Below are positions 15,706-23,855 of a DNA stretch of 32,346 nt, one piece after another. Positions within the stretch are counted from its first letter, which is position 1, and each line of letters opens with the position of its first letter. This DNA comes from Mycobacterium nebraskense (lineage in GTDB: Bacteria > Actinomycetota > Actinomycetes > Mycobacteriales > Mycobacteriaceae): the NCBI RefSeq assembly GCF_002102255.1, contig NZ_LQPH01000104.1, positions 1-32,346 on the forward strand. Direction: 5' to 3'. The notes below the pieces were generated by a model that saw nothing but the letters and a program-made list of their open reading frames with translations, was not told where the DNA came from and did not search any database. The position numbers and the translations under genes were made by a program.

Positions 15706-16781
15706 GACGCCGCGAGGCCGGGAGCCGGGCGGCCCGCGAACAGTGGCAGGTCGAGGTAGGTCTTGATGCCGGGTTCGGCGGCGCAGACGTCAGGGATGGC
15801 GTTGACGCAGTGGTTGGCCGTGGCCACCACGCCCGGATTCTTCACCAGCCCTTCGGCGATCGTCTCGGGTTGCAGGCCCTTGAAGGTGAGGCTCACGGTC
15901 GGATCCCCGGTGATCTCGACCTCGAAGCGTTCGCCCCGCCCACCGAAATTCCACGCCGGTTCCAGGTTTTCCTCACCCATCAACCAGTTGACCGCCGCCG
16001 TGATGACCGGTTCGCCGTCCACGAGTGCCTGCCAGCGGAACCGTCGCGCGGCCACCGTTCCCGTGGTGATCGGGAACGGGGCATAGTCGATGTCGGCGGT
16101 CGCCACGGCGACATCCTGGATGGTCCTGATGTTGGGCTCGATGCGAAATCCCATGTGCTCAGCGATCATTCGTACCGACTGCTTGAACCCCGCCTCCAGC
16201 AGGCTGGCCATGGGCCCTTGCATGGCCTCCTCGGGAGTACCGCCGAAGCCCATGATGTGGCGCACGACGTCCGGGGCGTTGTAGGTGCGGATGTCGGAGA
16301 ATTCCTCGGCGCGAATATGCGTGACGGCCGAGGAGAGCGAGGACAGCATGAGCGGGAATCGTTCCGTGATGCCCCCGGGATGGATCCCCGAACCGTGCAG
16401 GGTCACCCCGCCTTGGACCGCGGCGTCGGCGACGGCCTGGTGGCGCGCGTTGCCGGGGTCGGGGTATACCCAGCCGACGGGGGTGACGACGTTCTTGCCG
16501 GATCGCAGGATCGCGATGACCTCATCGTCGTTGGGCACCAGGGGGCTGTACATGACGCAGTCGGCGTCCAGCGCCAGGATGTCATCGATGCTGGAGGTGG
16601 CGGTGACACCGAGGTCCTGGGTTCCGAGGATCCGACCGACGTCGACGCCGTTCTTGTCGGCGCTGTGCACCCAGCAGCCGGCCAGTTCCAACTGCGGATG
16701 ATTCTGGACGCACGCGATGGCCGCCTTGCCGACTCCTCCGGTCGCCCACTGGATGACACGAAGCTTGGACGGACTACTCAT
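15702..16781 (-). CDS. NAD(P)-binding dihydrodipicolinate-reductase-like protein
   Basis: A 359-residue protein of the group annotated as NAD(P)H-dependent amine dehydrogenase or dihydrodipicolinate reductase N-terminal-like. The cofactor motif is RVIQWATGGVGKAAI at residues 8-22, then LAGCWVHSADKNGVDVG and a conserved GVTLHGSGIHPGGITER. A well-placed GGAGG ribosome-binding site precedes the ATG. Mycobacteria carry several such paralogues of unknown substrate; one studied relative outside mycobacteria is 2,4-diaminopentanoate dehydrogenase. It is the first gene of the leftward operon and its promoter region is shared with the SDR at 16889. Confidence 0.83.
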   Translation of the reverse strand: MSSPSKLRVIQWATGGVGKAAIACVQNHPQLELAGCWVHSADKNGVDVGRILGTQDLGVTATSSIDDILALDADCVMYSPLVPNDDEVIAILRSGKNVVTPVGWVYPDPGNARHQAVADAAVQGGVTLHGSGIHPGGITERFPLMLSSLSSAVTHIRAEEFSDIRTYNAPDVVRHIMGFGGTPEEAMQGPMASLLEAGFKQSVRMIAEHMGFRIEPNIRTIQDVAVATADIDYAPFPITTGTVAARRFRWQALVDGEPVITAAVNWLMGEENLEPAWNFGGRGERFEVEITGDPTVSLTFKGLQPETIAEGLVKNPGVVATANHCVNAIPDVCAAEPGIKTYLDLPLFAGRPAPGLAAS

Positions 16782-16845
16782 CTGCTGACCTCCGAATTTG
16801 CATGCCTTTACACGCCAACGACCGGACTGGCACAGTATGACCCGC

Positions 16846-16860
16846 TGACAGTGACTGTCA
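16846..16860. promoter_or_regulatory. perfect 7-1-7 palindrome, probable TetR operator
   Basis: TGACAGTGACTGTCA is a perfect palindrome with 7-nt arms around a central G. It lies in the 107-nt gap between the leftward operon (start 16781) and the rightward SDR (start 16889), 28 nt ahead of the latter. Size and symmetry fit TetR-family operators, and a TetR gene ends the leftward operon, which makes it the obvious candidate regulator. Binding is inferred, not seen. Confidence 0.65.
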
Positions 16861-16888
16861 ACGTCGGCTTCGAGTAGGAAGGCCTGTC

Positions 16889-17746
16889 ATGAGCGCTCTC
16901 GACGGCAAAGTTGCGATCGTCACCGGAACCAGCCGCGGGGTGGGCGTCGGCATCGCACACGAACTGCTCCGCGCCGGTGCCACCGTCGTCGGCTGTTCGC
17001 GTTCGCCGCTGGACACCATTCCCGGTGTCGAACCCGACTGGGCGGCCCGGGCCTCTCAAAAGGTCTGCGACCAAGGGGACTACCGCGCGATCGACTCCTT
17101 CGTCGCCGACGTCGTCGCCGAGCACGGCCGGATCGACATCCTGGTGAACAACGCCGGCGGCACCGTGCCGGCGCCGCACGTCGACAGCATTCCCGAACTG
17201 GTGCAACGCATTCAGGGGGCACCGGCGAGCGACGACGAGTACGAGCGGACGGCACTGTTTCATGCGTTCGCGGTGCAGATGAACCTGATCAGCCCGCTCT
17301 GGTTCGCCGTCCGCGCCTACCGGCAGATGCGCACCCAGGACGGCGTCGGCTGCATCATCAATATCTCCAGCGGTGCCGGGCATCCGGCGGGATCACCGAC
17401 GTTGGTTTCCTATGGCGCGGCCAAGAGCGGGCTCAACCATCTCACCCGCTCGCTGGCCGAGGAGTGGGGACCCAGGGTGCGGGTCAACTGCATCGCACTG
17501 GGACCGACGATGACCGAGAACTTCCGGTCGTTCGTGCTACCCAAAGACGACCCGACCGGCGCAAAGTATTTCGCGGCGGTCCCGCTGCGGCGTGCGGGCG
17601 AGCCCGCGGAGGTGGGCAGGGTCTGCGTATTCCTTGCCGGCGGGGAGGCCGACTTCGTCAACGGCACCACCATCGAGCACGACGGGGGCATGCTGCCCGG
17701 CGTCCTGTACGAAGCGGGCCTGAAGACCATCACCGATCTGTTGTAG
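16889..17746 (+). CDS. SDR family oxidoreductase
   Basis: A 285-residue short-chain dehydrogenase. TGTSRGVG is near residues 12-19, NNAGG follows DILVNNAGGTV, and YGAAKSG contains the catalytic Tyr and Lys after the ISSGAG serine strand. An insertion of about 30 residues after NNAGG (SIPELVQRIQGAPASDDEY) makes it longer than most classical SDRs. AGGAAGG precedes the ATG. It is divergently transcribed from the TetR-containing operon across the palindrome, so the two units are probably co-regulated. Its substrate is unknown. Confidence 0.88.
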   Translation: MSALDGKVAIVTGTSRGVGVGIAHELLRAGATVVGCSRSPLDTIPGVEPDWAARASQKVCDQGDYRAIDSFVADVVAEHGRIDILVNNAGGTVPAPHVDSIPELVQRIQGAPASDDEYERTALFHAFAVQMNLISPLWFAVRAYRQMRTQDGVGCIINISSGAGHPAGSPTLVSYGAAKSGLNHLTRSLAEEWGPRVRVNCIALGPTMTENFRSFVLPKDDPTGAKYFAAVPLRRAGEPAEVGRVCVFLAGGEADFVNGTTIEHDGGMLPGVLYEAGLKTITDLL

Positions 17747-17899
17747 CGGCGCGCGTGGCGGCGCGGTCACATGCGCCCCACCAGTCCCGGCGCGGAGTGG
17801 CTGTGCCTTTTTGCCCGCCTCTGAGCGACAACGCATGGCGGGGTTGCAGTTCTGTCGCTGTGACGCGGGCACAATGGCGAATGGTTCCGTCACGCCGGT
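17747..17899. other. intergenic spacer after the SDR gene
   Basis: No gene is supported here. AGCGACA (17824-17830) and TGTCGCT (17853-17859) form 7-nt inverted arms around 22 nt, a possible weak terminator or upstream regulatory site before the TGTC box array. Reading frames that cross this stretch have no family resemblance. Confidence 0.4.
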
Positions 17900-17940
17900 T
17901 GTCCGCAAATGTCAAAAAGCTGTCCTCTGCTGTCAATACT
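17900..17940 (+). promoter_or_regulatory. four tandem TGTC boxes upstream of the MymA-like gene
   Basis: TGTC begins at 17900, 17910, 17921 and 17931, giving spacings of 10, 11 and 10 nt, about one helical turn each. The boxes read TGTCCGCAAA, TGTCAAAAAGC, TGTCCTCTGC and TGTCAATACT. The same four-box order and identical spacing recur at 21986-22026 next to the VirS-like regulator. AraC-family proteins commonly bind direct repeats spaced by a helical turn. The last box starts 83 nt before the monooxygenase ATG. A 10-nt inverted match to CTCTGCTGTC (17925-17934) lies at 17991-18000, within the leader. Confidence 0.6.
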
Positions 17941-18013
17941 CAGACGCCGGTGCTGCCGCACAGTGGGTGCAGCGGTAAGCCACCGCCCCCGACAGCAGAG
18001 TCAAGGAACAGCC

Positions 18014-19513
18014 ATGAACTCCAGCAACATCGAACACGCCGACGTGTTGATCATTGGCGCCGGCATCTCGGGCATCGGCGCCGCCCGCTACCTACAGACG
18101 ATGCAGCCGGGCAGGACGTTCGCAATCCTGGAGGCCCGCGACGAGATCGGCGGAACGTGGGACCTGTTCCGGTACCCGGGGATCCGGTCGGACTCCGACC
18201 TGCACACGTTCAGCTACGAGTTCAAGGCTTGGGAGAACGAGAAGGCGATCGCCAGCGCGGGCTCGATCATGGCGTACTTGCGCGAGACCGTGGCGGAGAA
18301 CGGAATTCGCCGGTCGATCCGCTTCCGCCACAAGGTGATCAGCGCGGCCTGGTCCACCGAGGATGCGCACTGGCTGGTGGAGATCGAGCGCACAGACACC
18401 GGCGAACGCCTGACCATGACCTGCGGGTGGTTCTTCTGCGCCAGCGGCTACTACCGCTACGACGAGGGCTTCACCCCGGAATTCCCCGGGCGGGAACGGT
18501 TTACCGGCGAGGTCGTGCACCCACAGCACTGGCCCGCGGACTTGGACTACCGCGACAAACGGGTCGTGATCATCGGCAGCGGCGCGACCGCGGTCACGCT
18601 GGTGCCCGCCATGGCCGAGACCGCCGGACACGTGACCATGCTGCAACGCTCGCCGACCTACATCGTGCCGGTGCCGTCTGAGGACCGCATCGCCAACACC
18701 CTGCCCAAGCTGGTCGGCCGCGACCGCGCCTACGCCATCACCCGGCGGAAGAACGTCGCCAAGCAACGGCTGGTCTGGCGGCTCTGCCAGCAATACCCGC
18801 GCGCGGCCCGGCGTCTGATCCGCCACCTCAACGCCAGGCAACTGCCGAAGGGATATCCGGTCGACGAGCACTTCAGGCCCGCCTACGACCCGTGGGACCA
18901 GCGGCTGTGCGCGGTGCCGGACGCCGACATGTTCAAGGCCATCCGCGAGGGCCGCGCCTCGGTGGTCACCGACCGCATCGACACCTTCACCGAGACGGGA
19001 ATCCGGCTGCAATCCGGCCTCGAACTGGACGCCGACATCGTCGTCACCGCCACCGGCCTGAACCTGCTGGCGTTCGGCGGCATCAGCTTCTCGGTGGACG
19101 GCGTGCCCGTCAACGTGGCGGAGAAGGTGGCGTTCAAGGGCTTCCTGCTCAACGACGTCCCCAACTTCGCTTACATGGTTGGCTATACGAACTCGTCCTG
19201 GACGCTGAAGGTAGGGCTGGTGTGCGAGCACTTCTGCCGGCTGTTGGCCCACATGGACGCTCATGGCCACACCGTCTGCTATCCGCGGCTTCCCGGGTCC
19301 ATGCCGACCAAGCCATTGCTGGAAGTCACCGCCAACTACGTCAAGCGAGCCGCTGACCAGTTCCCCCGCCAGGGCGTCGAGGGCCCGTGGCGGACCTGCA
19401 TGGACTACCGCGCCGACTACAAGACACTGCGCGAGGGTCCGGTCGACGACGACAACCTGTGCTTCGCAAACCCGTCGCCGTCGGACGCACTCGAGCCCGC
19501 TCTGACTGCGTGA
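18014..19513 (+). CDS. MymA-like flavin-containing (Baeyer-Villiger type) monooxygenase
   Basis: A 499-residue FAD/NADPH monooxygenase. The FAD motif GAGISGIG is at residues 15-22, the Baeyer-Villiger fingerprint FTGEVVHPQHWP (FxGxxxHxxxWP) is near residue 162, and a second nucleotide motif IIGSGATAV follows. IGGTWDLFRYPGIRSDSDL is the usual substrate/FAD segment. Length and sequence resemble M. tuberculosis MymA (Rv3083, about 495 residues), the first gene of the VirS-controlled acid-responsive operon. The ATG has AAGGAA upstream. It is followed after 29 nt by a WS/DGAT gene, and a VirS-like gene lies just beyond, so the virS-mymA association is kept in rearranged form. It would oxygenate a ketone or sulfur compound; the substrate is unknown. 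Confidence 0.9.
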   Translation: MNSSNIEHADVLIIGAGISGIGAARYLQTMQPGRTFAILEARDEIGGTWDLFRYPGIRSDSDLHTFSYEFKAWENEKAIASAGSIMAYLRETVAENGIRRSIRFRHKVISAAWSTEDAHWLVEIERTDTGERLTMTCGWFFCASGYYRYDEGFTPEFPGRERFTGEVVHPQHWPADLDYRDKRVVIIGSGATAVTLVPAMAETAGHVTMLQRSPTYIVPVPSEDRIANTLPKLVGRDRAYAITRRKNVAKQRLVWRLCQQYPRAARRLIRHLNARQLPKGYPVDEHFRPAYDPWDQRLCAVPDADMFKAIREGRASVVTDRIDTFTETGIRLQSGLELDADIVVTATGLNLLAFGGISFSVDGVPVNVAEKVAFKGFLLNDVPNFAYMVGYTNSSWTLKVGLVCEHFCRLLAHMDAHGHTVCYPRLPGSMPTKPLLEVTANYVKRAADQFPRQGVEGPWRTCMDYRADYKTLREGPVDDDNLCFANPSPSDALEPALTA

Positions 19514-19542
19514 CTGCCCCCGGAATTAACAAGGACCACACC

Positions 19543-20901
19543 ATGGAACTGATGGCACCTCTCGACTCGTTGTTCTTGTCAGCCGAGACGCGCGAGCACC
19601 CGCTGCACGTCGGCGCGCTGCAGCTCTTCACCCCGCCCGCCGACGCGGGACCCAGTTTCGTACGCGACACCCATGCGGCAATGTTGCAATGCGACAACGT
19701 GGCACCGATATTTCGCAAGCGTCCCATGGCTTTTCACGGTGCGCTCACCAACGTCGGGTGGTCGTCGGGCGACGATGTCGACCTCGGCTACCACGTGCGG
19801 CGATCCGCCCTGCCGGGACCGGGACGGGTCCGCGAGCTGTTGGAGCTGACCTCACGTCTGCACGGCAACCTTCTGGATCGCCACCGTCCGCTATGGGAAA
19901 CACACGTGATCGAAGGCCTGAACGACGGGCGCTTCGCGGTTTACACGAAGATGCACCACGCGCTGGTCGACGGGATTTCGGGACTGACGCTGTTGCAGCG
20001 GTCGCTGACGACCGACCCCGGCGACACGAACTTCCGCGCGCCCTGGTCACCGGCGCCGACGGTCGAGGTCCCCGGTCGGCATCGCCGCACGTGGCTGCAA
20101 AACATGACCGGGTTGCTCGGATCCGTTGCGGGATCGGCCCCGTCGATGCTCCGACTGGCGCGGGCCGCGCTTTGGGAACAGCAAATGACGCTGCCGCTCC
20201 GGGCGCCGCGCACCATGTTGAACGTTCCGATTGGGGGAGCGCGGCGGTGCGCTGCGCAGTCGTGGCCGCTGGACCGGATCAAGGGCGTCAAGAGCGCGGC
20301 CGGGATGAGCGTCAACGACGTGGTGCTCGCGATGTGCTCCGGGGCGCTGCGCGCGTATCTCGACGAATACGACGCGCTTCCGGACACGCCGCTGGTCGCG
20401 ATGGTCCCGGTGAGTTTGCGCAACGACGGCGACTCCGTGGGCGGCAACATGGTCGGGGCGGTGTTGTGCAACCTGGCCACCCACCTCGACGATCCCGCGC
20501 AGCGTCTGCGGGAGATCCACGCCTCGATGCGCGCGAGCAAGAAGGTGATGTCGCAGCTGCCCCGCGCGCAGGCGATGGCGTTGTCGATGCTGCTGCTGAG
20601 CCCGGCCGTCGTCAATAGCCTGCCCGGCCTCGCCAAGGCGGCCCCGCCGCCATTCAACGTCTGCATCTCGAATGTGCCGGGCGCGCGGGAGCCCTTGTAC
20701 TGCAATGGGGCCCGGCTCGACGGCAGCTACCCGATGTCGATCGCGCTTAACGGACAAGCCCTCAACATCACACTGACCAGCAGCGCCGACAGTCTCGACT
20801 TTGGTCTCGTCGGATGCCGCCGCAGCGTGCCGCACCTGCAGCGGGTGCTCGGGCATTTAGAAACGTCGCTGAAGGATTTGGAGCGTGCGGTCGGTCTATG
20901 A
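19543..20901 (+). CDS. WS/DGAT acyltransferase (wax ester/triacylglycerol synthase)
   Basis: A 452-residue wax ester synthase/diacylglycerol acyltransferase. The catalytic HHxxxDG motif is HHALVDG at residues 138-144. Other family features are the N-terminal LDSLFLSAETREHPLHVGAL, RHRPLWETHVIEGL, and the C-terminal NVPGAREPLYCNGARLDGSYP and ALNITLTSSADSLDFGLVGCRR. It joins acyl-CoA to an alcohol or diacylglycerol at the membrane or lipid-droplet surface. It is close to the WS/DGAT at 28793-30148, with the catalytic motif at the same residue number. It is probably co-transcribed with the MymA-like gene; the Mtb mymA operon likewise contains WS/DGAT genes (Rv3087, Rv3088). It ends 9 nt from the convergent AraC gene. 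Confidence 0.92.
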   Translation: MELMAPLDSLFLSAETREHPLHVGALQLFTPPADAGPSFVRDTHAAMLQCDNVAPIFRKRPMAFHGALTNVGWSSGDDVDLGYHVRRSALPGPGRVRELLELTSRLHGNLLDRHRPLWETHVIEGLNDGRFAVYTKMHHALVDGISGLTLLQRSLTTDPGDTNFRAPWSPAPTVEVPGRHRRTWLQNMTGLLGSVAGSAPSMLRLARAALWEQQMTLPLRAPRTMLNVPIGGARRCAAQSWPLDRIKGVKSAAGMSVNDVVLAMCSGALRAYLDEYDALPDTPLVAMVPVSLRNDGDSVGGNMVGAVLCNLATHLDDPAQRLREIHASMRASKKVMSQLPRAQAMALSMLLLSPAVVNSLPGLAKAAPPPFNVCISNVPGAREPLYCNGARLDGSYPMSIALNGQALNITLTSSADSLDFGLVGCRRSVPHLQRVLGHLETSLKDLERAVGL

Positions 20902-20910
20902 GTAGTGCCG

Positions 20911-21927
20911 TCAAACCCGTTCCGTTGCCGGCATGCGCGTTCGGTTGCGGTACGCGGCCGGCCCCGAGCCGAACCAGCGTTTGCACGAGCGGGTCAGCAC
21001 GCTCTGCTCGGCGTAGCCCAGCTCACGCGCGAGGTGCGTCAGGGTGATGCCGGTATTGCGCAGGTAGCGATCGGCGGCGTCCTTGCGGACCTGATCGACC
21101 AGAGCGGCGAACGTGGTCTCGTCCTCGGCGAGCCTGCGTTGCAATGTTTTTGGATGGAGGTTGAACTGATCGGCGACTACGTCGAGTGTGGCCGCTCCGG
21201 TGGGAAGCAGCTGACGGACGATAGTCCGCACCGATTCGACGATGCCGGCATCGTGAGGGGCGATGCCGTTCAGATAATCGACGACAGCCCGATGGGCGAC
21301 GTCGTCGCGGTGCAAAGGGCGGCTCAGGTCTGCCGCGCGCACGGTGAAACCCGCTGTGCGCGCTGCGAACTGAGGTGTGCATCCGAAATACCGCACATAG
21401 TCGGCTTTGGGCGTGAGCGGGTCGTGCGGCAGATGCACCGCTATAGGCGCATACTCCGCTCCCATCAGGAAGCGCAGAACCCGCAGCGAAACACCTAGCG
21501 ATAGTTCCGTGGTCTGCGGGTGCGGCGGCGCGTCGTCCAACAGGAACTCGATCGTCAGGAACGACCGCAGCGGGTCGGCCAGCGGCACGACGCGGATAGC
21601 GATCACCGGGCTGTAAGCCGCCATGTACGTGCCGAAGATCGCCAATGCATCGGCCACAGTCGCGGCGGTGCGAGCGGCCACGCCGACCGGCCCAAGAATC
21701 TCGATGCCTTGCCGCTGTGCCAGCCGTCGCCCGAAGTCCGGTGTCGCCGTGGCCTCGGCGGCCGACTCGATCGCCTGTATCGCCGCGCGCAACGGGATGA
21801 ACGCGTCGTGGTTGCCGACGTCTCGGCGCCGGATGTGCGCGACGCGCAGCAGGCTGTCCGGGTTACCGCCCAGTTCGGCGACCAGATTGAGGTAGCCCGA
21901 CATCCCGGTCCCGCGCACGACGGACAT
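20911..21927 (-). CDS. VirS-like AraC family regulator
   Basis: A 338-residue AraC-type activator, against 340 in M. tuberculosis VirS (Rv3082c). The N-terminal part, with GYLNLVAELGG, FGRRLAQRQGIEILGPVGVA and the helical middle, is an Arabinose_bd-type sensor domain. The C-terminal HTH_18 domain is seen in LDVVADQFNLHPKTLQRRLAE and LTHLARELGYAEQSVLTRSC, then KRWFGSGPAAYR. The ATG at 21927 is chosen because GAGGG lies upstream and the family starts close to it; 40 further in-frame codons upstream have no family resemblance and cover the box region. It is flanked by the MymA-like operon (convergent) and the SDR operon (divergent), both with TGTC box arrays it probably binds. Confidence 0.9.
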   Translation of the reverse strand: MSVVRGTGMSGYLNLVAELGGNPDSLLRVAHIRRRDVGNHDAFIPLRAAIQAIESAAEATATPDFGRRLAQRQGIEILGPVGVAARTAATVADALAIFGTYMAAYSPVIAIRVVPLADPLRSFLTIEFLLDDAPPHPQTTELSLGVSLRVLRFLMGAEYAPIAVHLPHDPLTPKADYVRYFGCTPQFAARTAGFTVRAADLSRPLHRDDVAHRAVVDYLNGIAPHDAGIVESVRTIVRQLLPTGAATLDVVADQFNLHPKTLQRRLAEDETTFAALVDQVRKDAADRYLRNTGITLTHLARELGYAEQSVLTRSCKRWFGSGPAAYRNRTRMPATERV

Positions 21928-21985
21928 GTGGTTGACCCTCAGCGGCCAGCGGTGGCATGTCAAGGGCCAAACGTAGCTTTTCGGG

Positions 21986-22026
21986 TGTCCTCCGCTGTCA
22001 AAAGGTTGTCTTGAATTGTCAAGACC
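21986..22026 (+). promoter_or_regulatory. four tandem TGTC boxes upstream of the SDR-hydrolase operon
   Basis: TGTC begins at 21986, 21996, 22007 and 22017, again spaced 10, 11 and 10 nt. The boxes read TGTCCTCCGC, TGTCAAAAGGT, TGTCTTGAAT and TGTCAAGACC. Box by box they match the array at 17900-17940: box 1 TGTCC, box 2 TGTCAAAA, box 3 TGTC-pyrimidine-T, box 4 TGTCAA. Boxes 3 and 4 also form a perfect inverted repeat, GTCTTGA (22008-22014) with TCAAGAC (22019-22025). A further TGTCAA lies at 21958. The array stands in the divergent gap between the VirS-like gene and the SDR at 22153, so it may also autoregulate. Confidence 0.62.
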
Positions 22027-22152
22027 CTTGAGTGGTTGGCGGCGCATCGTGGGAGTTGGCGGAATGAAGAGCCACAGCCCTCCCGAGGATCGACTGCGGG
22101 AGCATTAACAACTCGGCGCCACAACCGGCGCTACACAACCAAGGAGAATCCA

Positions 22153-22986
22153 ATGTCCATCCAGCGTGTCGCGATCACCGGTGGCGCCCGCGGCATCGGC
22201 CGTGCCACCGCCCAAGCCTGCCTGCGTGCGGGGATGTCCGTGGTCATCGGCGACATTGAGGCTGCGACGGTCGCCTCGGTTGCCGGCGAGCTCGGTGAGC
22301 GGGCAATCGGCTTGCAGCTGGACGTCCGCGACCCGGACCGTTTCGCTGCCTTCCTCACTGAGGCCGAAGAATGCATCGGACCACTTGACGCATTGATCAA
22401 CAACGCCGGCGTCGCCCCGATCGGCCAGTTCGTCGACGAGGATCCCCGCGACACTCAACGGACGGTGGACATCAACCTCGGCGGCGTGCTCACCGGAACG
22501 CGGCTGGCGCTGCGCCGGTTTATCCCCCGCAATCACGGCCACATCGTGAATTTGGCGTCGTCGGCGGGGCAGATCGCCACTGCCGGTGGGGCCACCTACG
22601 CGGCCACCAAGCACGCCGTCGTCGGATTCACCAGGGCCATTCGCGCCGAAACCCGCGGCACCGGGGTCCGCACCACCATTGTGATGCCCGGGCTGATCCG
22701 CACCGACATGATCAGCGGCTTCGAAAAGCCCCGCGGCACAAGGGTCGTCGGCCCCGAAGCGGTCGGCGATGCAATCGTCGACGCCTTGAGAAGCGGCCGC
22801 GAGGAGGTGTTCGTCCCTCGCGAACTCGGGCCGATCGCGCGCTTGGTCACCGGCACCCCACCCGCCGTGGCCGACAGGGTCAAGCGGATTCTGAAGGCCG
22901 ACACGGTCATGAGCCACGCCGACATGGGCGCCCGTGTTGCATACCGGCAGCGAATGGACGCCGAGGTGAAGGAGATGCAGCGATGA
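22153..22986 (+). CDS. SDR family oxidoreductase (SadH-like context)
   Basis: A 277-residue short-chain dehydrogenase. TGGARGIG is at residues 9-16, INNAGVAPIG holds the NNAG motif, LASSAGQIATAGG the catalytic Ser, and YAATKHAVVGF the Tyr and Lys. The C-terminal tail after GLIRTDMISGF is long and ends in RQRMDAEVKEMQR, as in SDRs of the SadH (Rv3085) kind in the mymA operon. The ATG at 22153 follows AAGGAGAA. It begins a three-gene operon whose junctions both overlap by 4 nt, and lies downstream of a TGTC box array. The substrate is probably a hydrophobic alcohol or ketone. Confidence 0.88.
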   Translation: MSIQRVAITGGARGIGRATAQACLRAGMSVVIGDIEAATVASVAGELGERAIGLQLDVRDPDRFAAFLTEAEECIGPLDALINNAGVAPIGQFVDEDPRDTQRTVDINLGGVLTGTRLALRRFIPRNHGHIVNLASSAGQIATAGGATYAATKHAVVGFTRAIRAETRGTGVRTTIVMPGLIRTDMISGFEKPRGTRVVGPEAVGDAIVDALRSGREEVFVPRELGPIARLVTGTPPAVADRVKRILKADTVMSHADMGARVAYRQRMDAEVKEMQR

Positions 22987-23855
22987 CCGGATTCGAGACG
23001 CGACACGTTGTGGTAAACGGCGTTCGTTCGCCGGTGTTGATCGGCGGGGCGTCCACGACCGGCGAGGCCGTGGTTTTCGTCCACGGCAACCCTGACGCCG
23101 GAGGCGACTGGGCGCCGCTGATGGCGCCAATCGCCGAGTTCGCCACCGTGGTCGCCCCGGATATGCCGGGCTTCGGCGGAGCCGACATGCGCGCGGATCA
23201 GGACTACACGTTGGCCGGGTACGCCGCGCACCTCAGCGGGGTGATCGACCAACTCGGCATTACCAGGGTGCACCTGGTCGCCCACGACTTCGGCGGACCA
23301 TTCGGACTGACTTGGGCCGCGGCGAATCCCGACAAGGTCGCCAGCGTCACGCTGATCAATACCGGCGTGCTCCTCGACTACAAGTGGCACCGGCTGGCCC
23401 GGGTCTGGCGCACGCCGCTCGCCGGCGAGTTGTTGATGCGCACCAGCACGCGTCGCGTTGGGCGCTTCGTGCTCCGGCACGACAACCCCGGGCTCCCCGA
23501 GGAATGGGTGAATCGCATTGCCGGACACCTTGTCCCGGCTGGGACCAAGAGCGCCGTGCTGCGGCTCTACCGATCCACCCGCCAAGAAGACATGGACGCG
23601 CTCGTCGAACCACTGCGGGAACTCGATCCGGACACGCTGGTGGTGTTCGGCGCCGCAGACGTTTACATCCCGGTCGAGCAGGCCGAACGCCAACTCCGCG
23701 TGTTCCCGCGCGCCCGAGTTGAAATCTTGCCCGGTGTCGGTCACTGGGCGTGGCTCGAGCAACCCGACCGGGTTGCCGGGTTCGTCGTCCCGTTCTTGCG
23801 TGAGCGGGTCGGCAAATTTGCTCAGAAACCCACTAAAGCAAGGAGATTCACATGA
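22983..23855 (+). CDS. alpha/beta hydrolase with Asp nucleophile, epoxide-hydrolase-like
   Basis: A 290-residue alpha/beta-hydrolase-fold enzyme. VVFVHGNPDAGGDW provides the HGNP oxyanion segment. The nucleophile elbow LVAHDFGGPFG carries Asp102 instead of Ser. D226 (GAADVY) and H254 (VGHWAWLEQP) complete the likely triad. An Asp nucleophile in this fold is typical of epoxide hydrolases and haloalkane dehalogenases, so the enzyme probably opens an epoxide or removes a halide through an alkyl-enzyme ester. In the Mtb mymA operon this place belongs to LipR (Rv3084), a Ser esterase/lipase, so the chemistry would differ. It overlaps the genes on both sides by 4 nt. Confidence 0.85.
   Translation: MTGFETRHVVVNGVRSPVLIGGASTTGEAVVFVHGNPDAGGDWAPLMAPIAEFATVVAPDMPGFGGADMRADQDYTLAGYAAHLSGVIDQLGITRVHLVAHDFGGPFGLTWAAANPDKVASVTLINTGVLLDYKWHRLARVWRTPLAGELLMRTSTRRVGRFVLRHDNPGLPEEWVNRIAGHLVPAGTKSAVLRLYRSTRQEDMDALVEPLRELDPDTLVVFGAADVYIPVEQAERQLRVFPRARVEILPGVGHWAWLEQPDRVAGFVVPFLRERVGKFAQKPTKARRFT

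Noticed and set aside
18092..19270. 392-codon leftward open frame opposite the MymA-like gene
   Set aside because: The sense strand has full FAD and Baeyer-Villiger motifs; the reverse translation has no family features.
22008..22025. GTCTTGA-ATTG-TCAAGAC as an independent terminator hairpin
   Set aside because: It lies in a divergent promoter gap and within the TGTC box array, so it is better explained as part of the operator symmetry.
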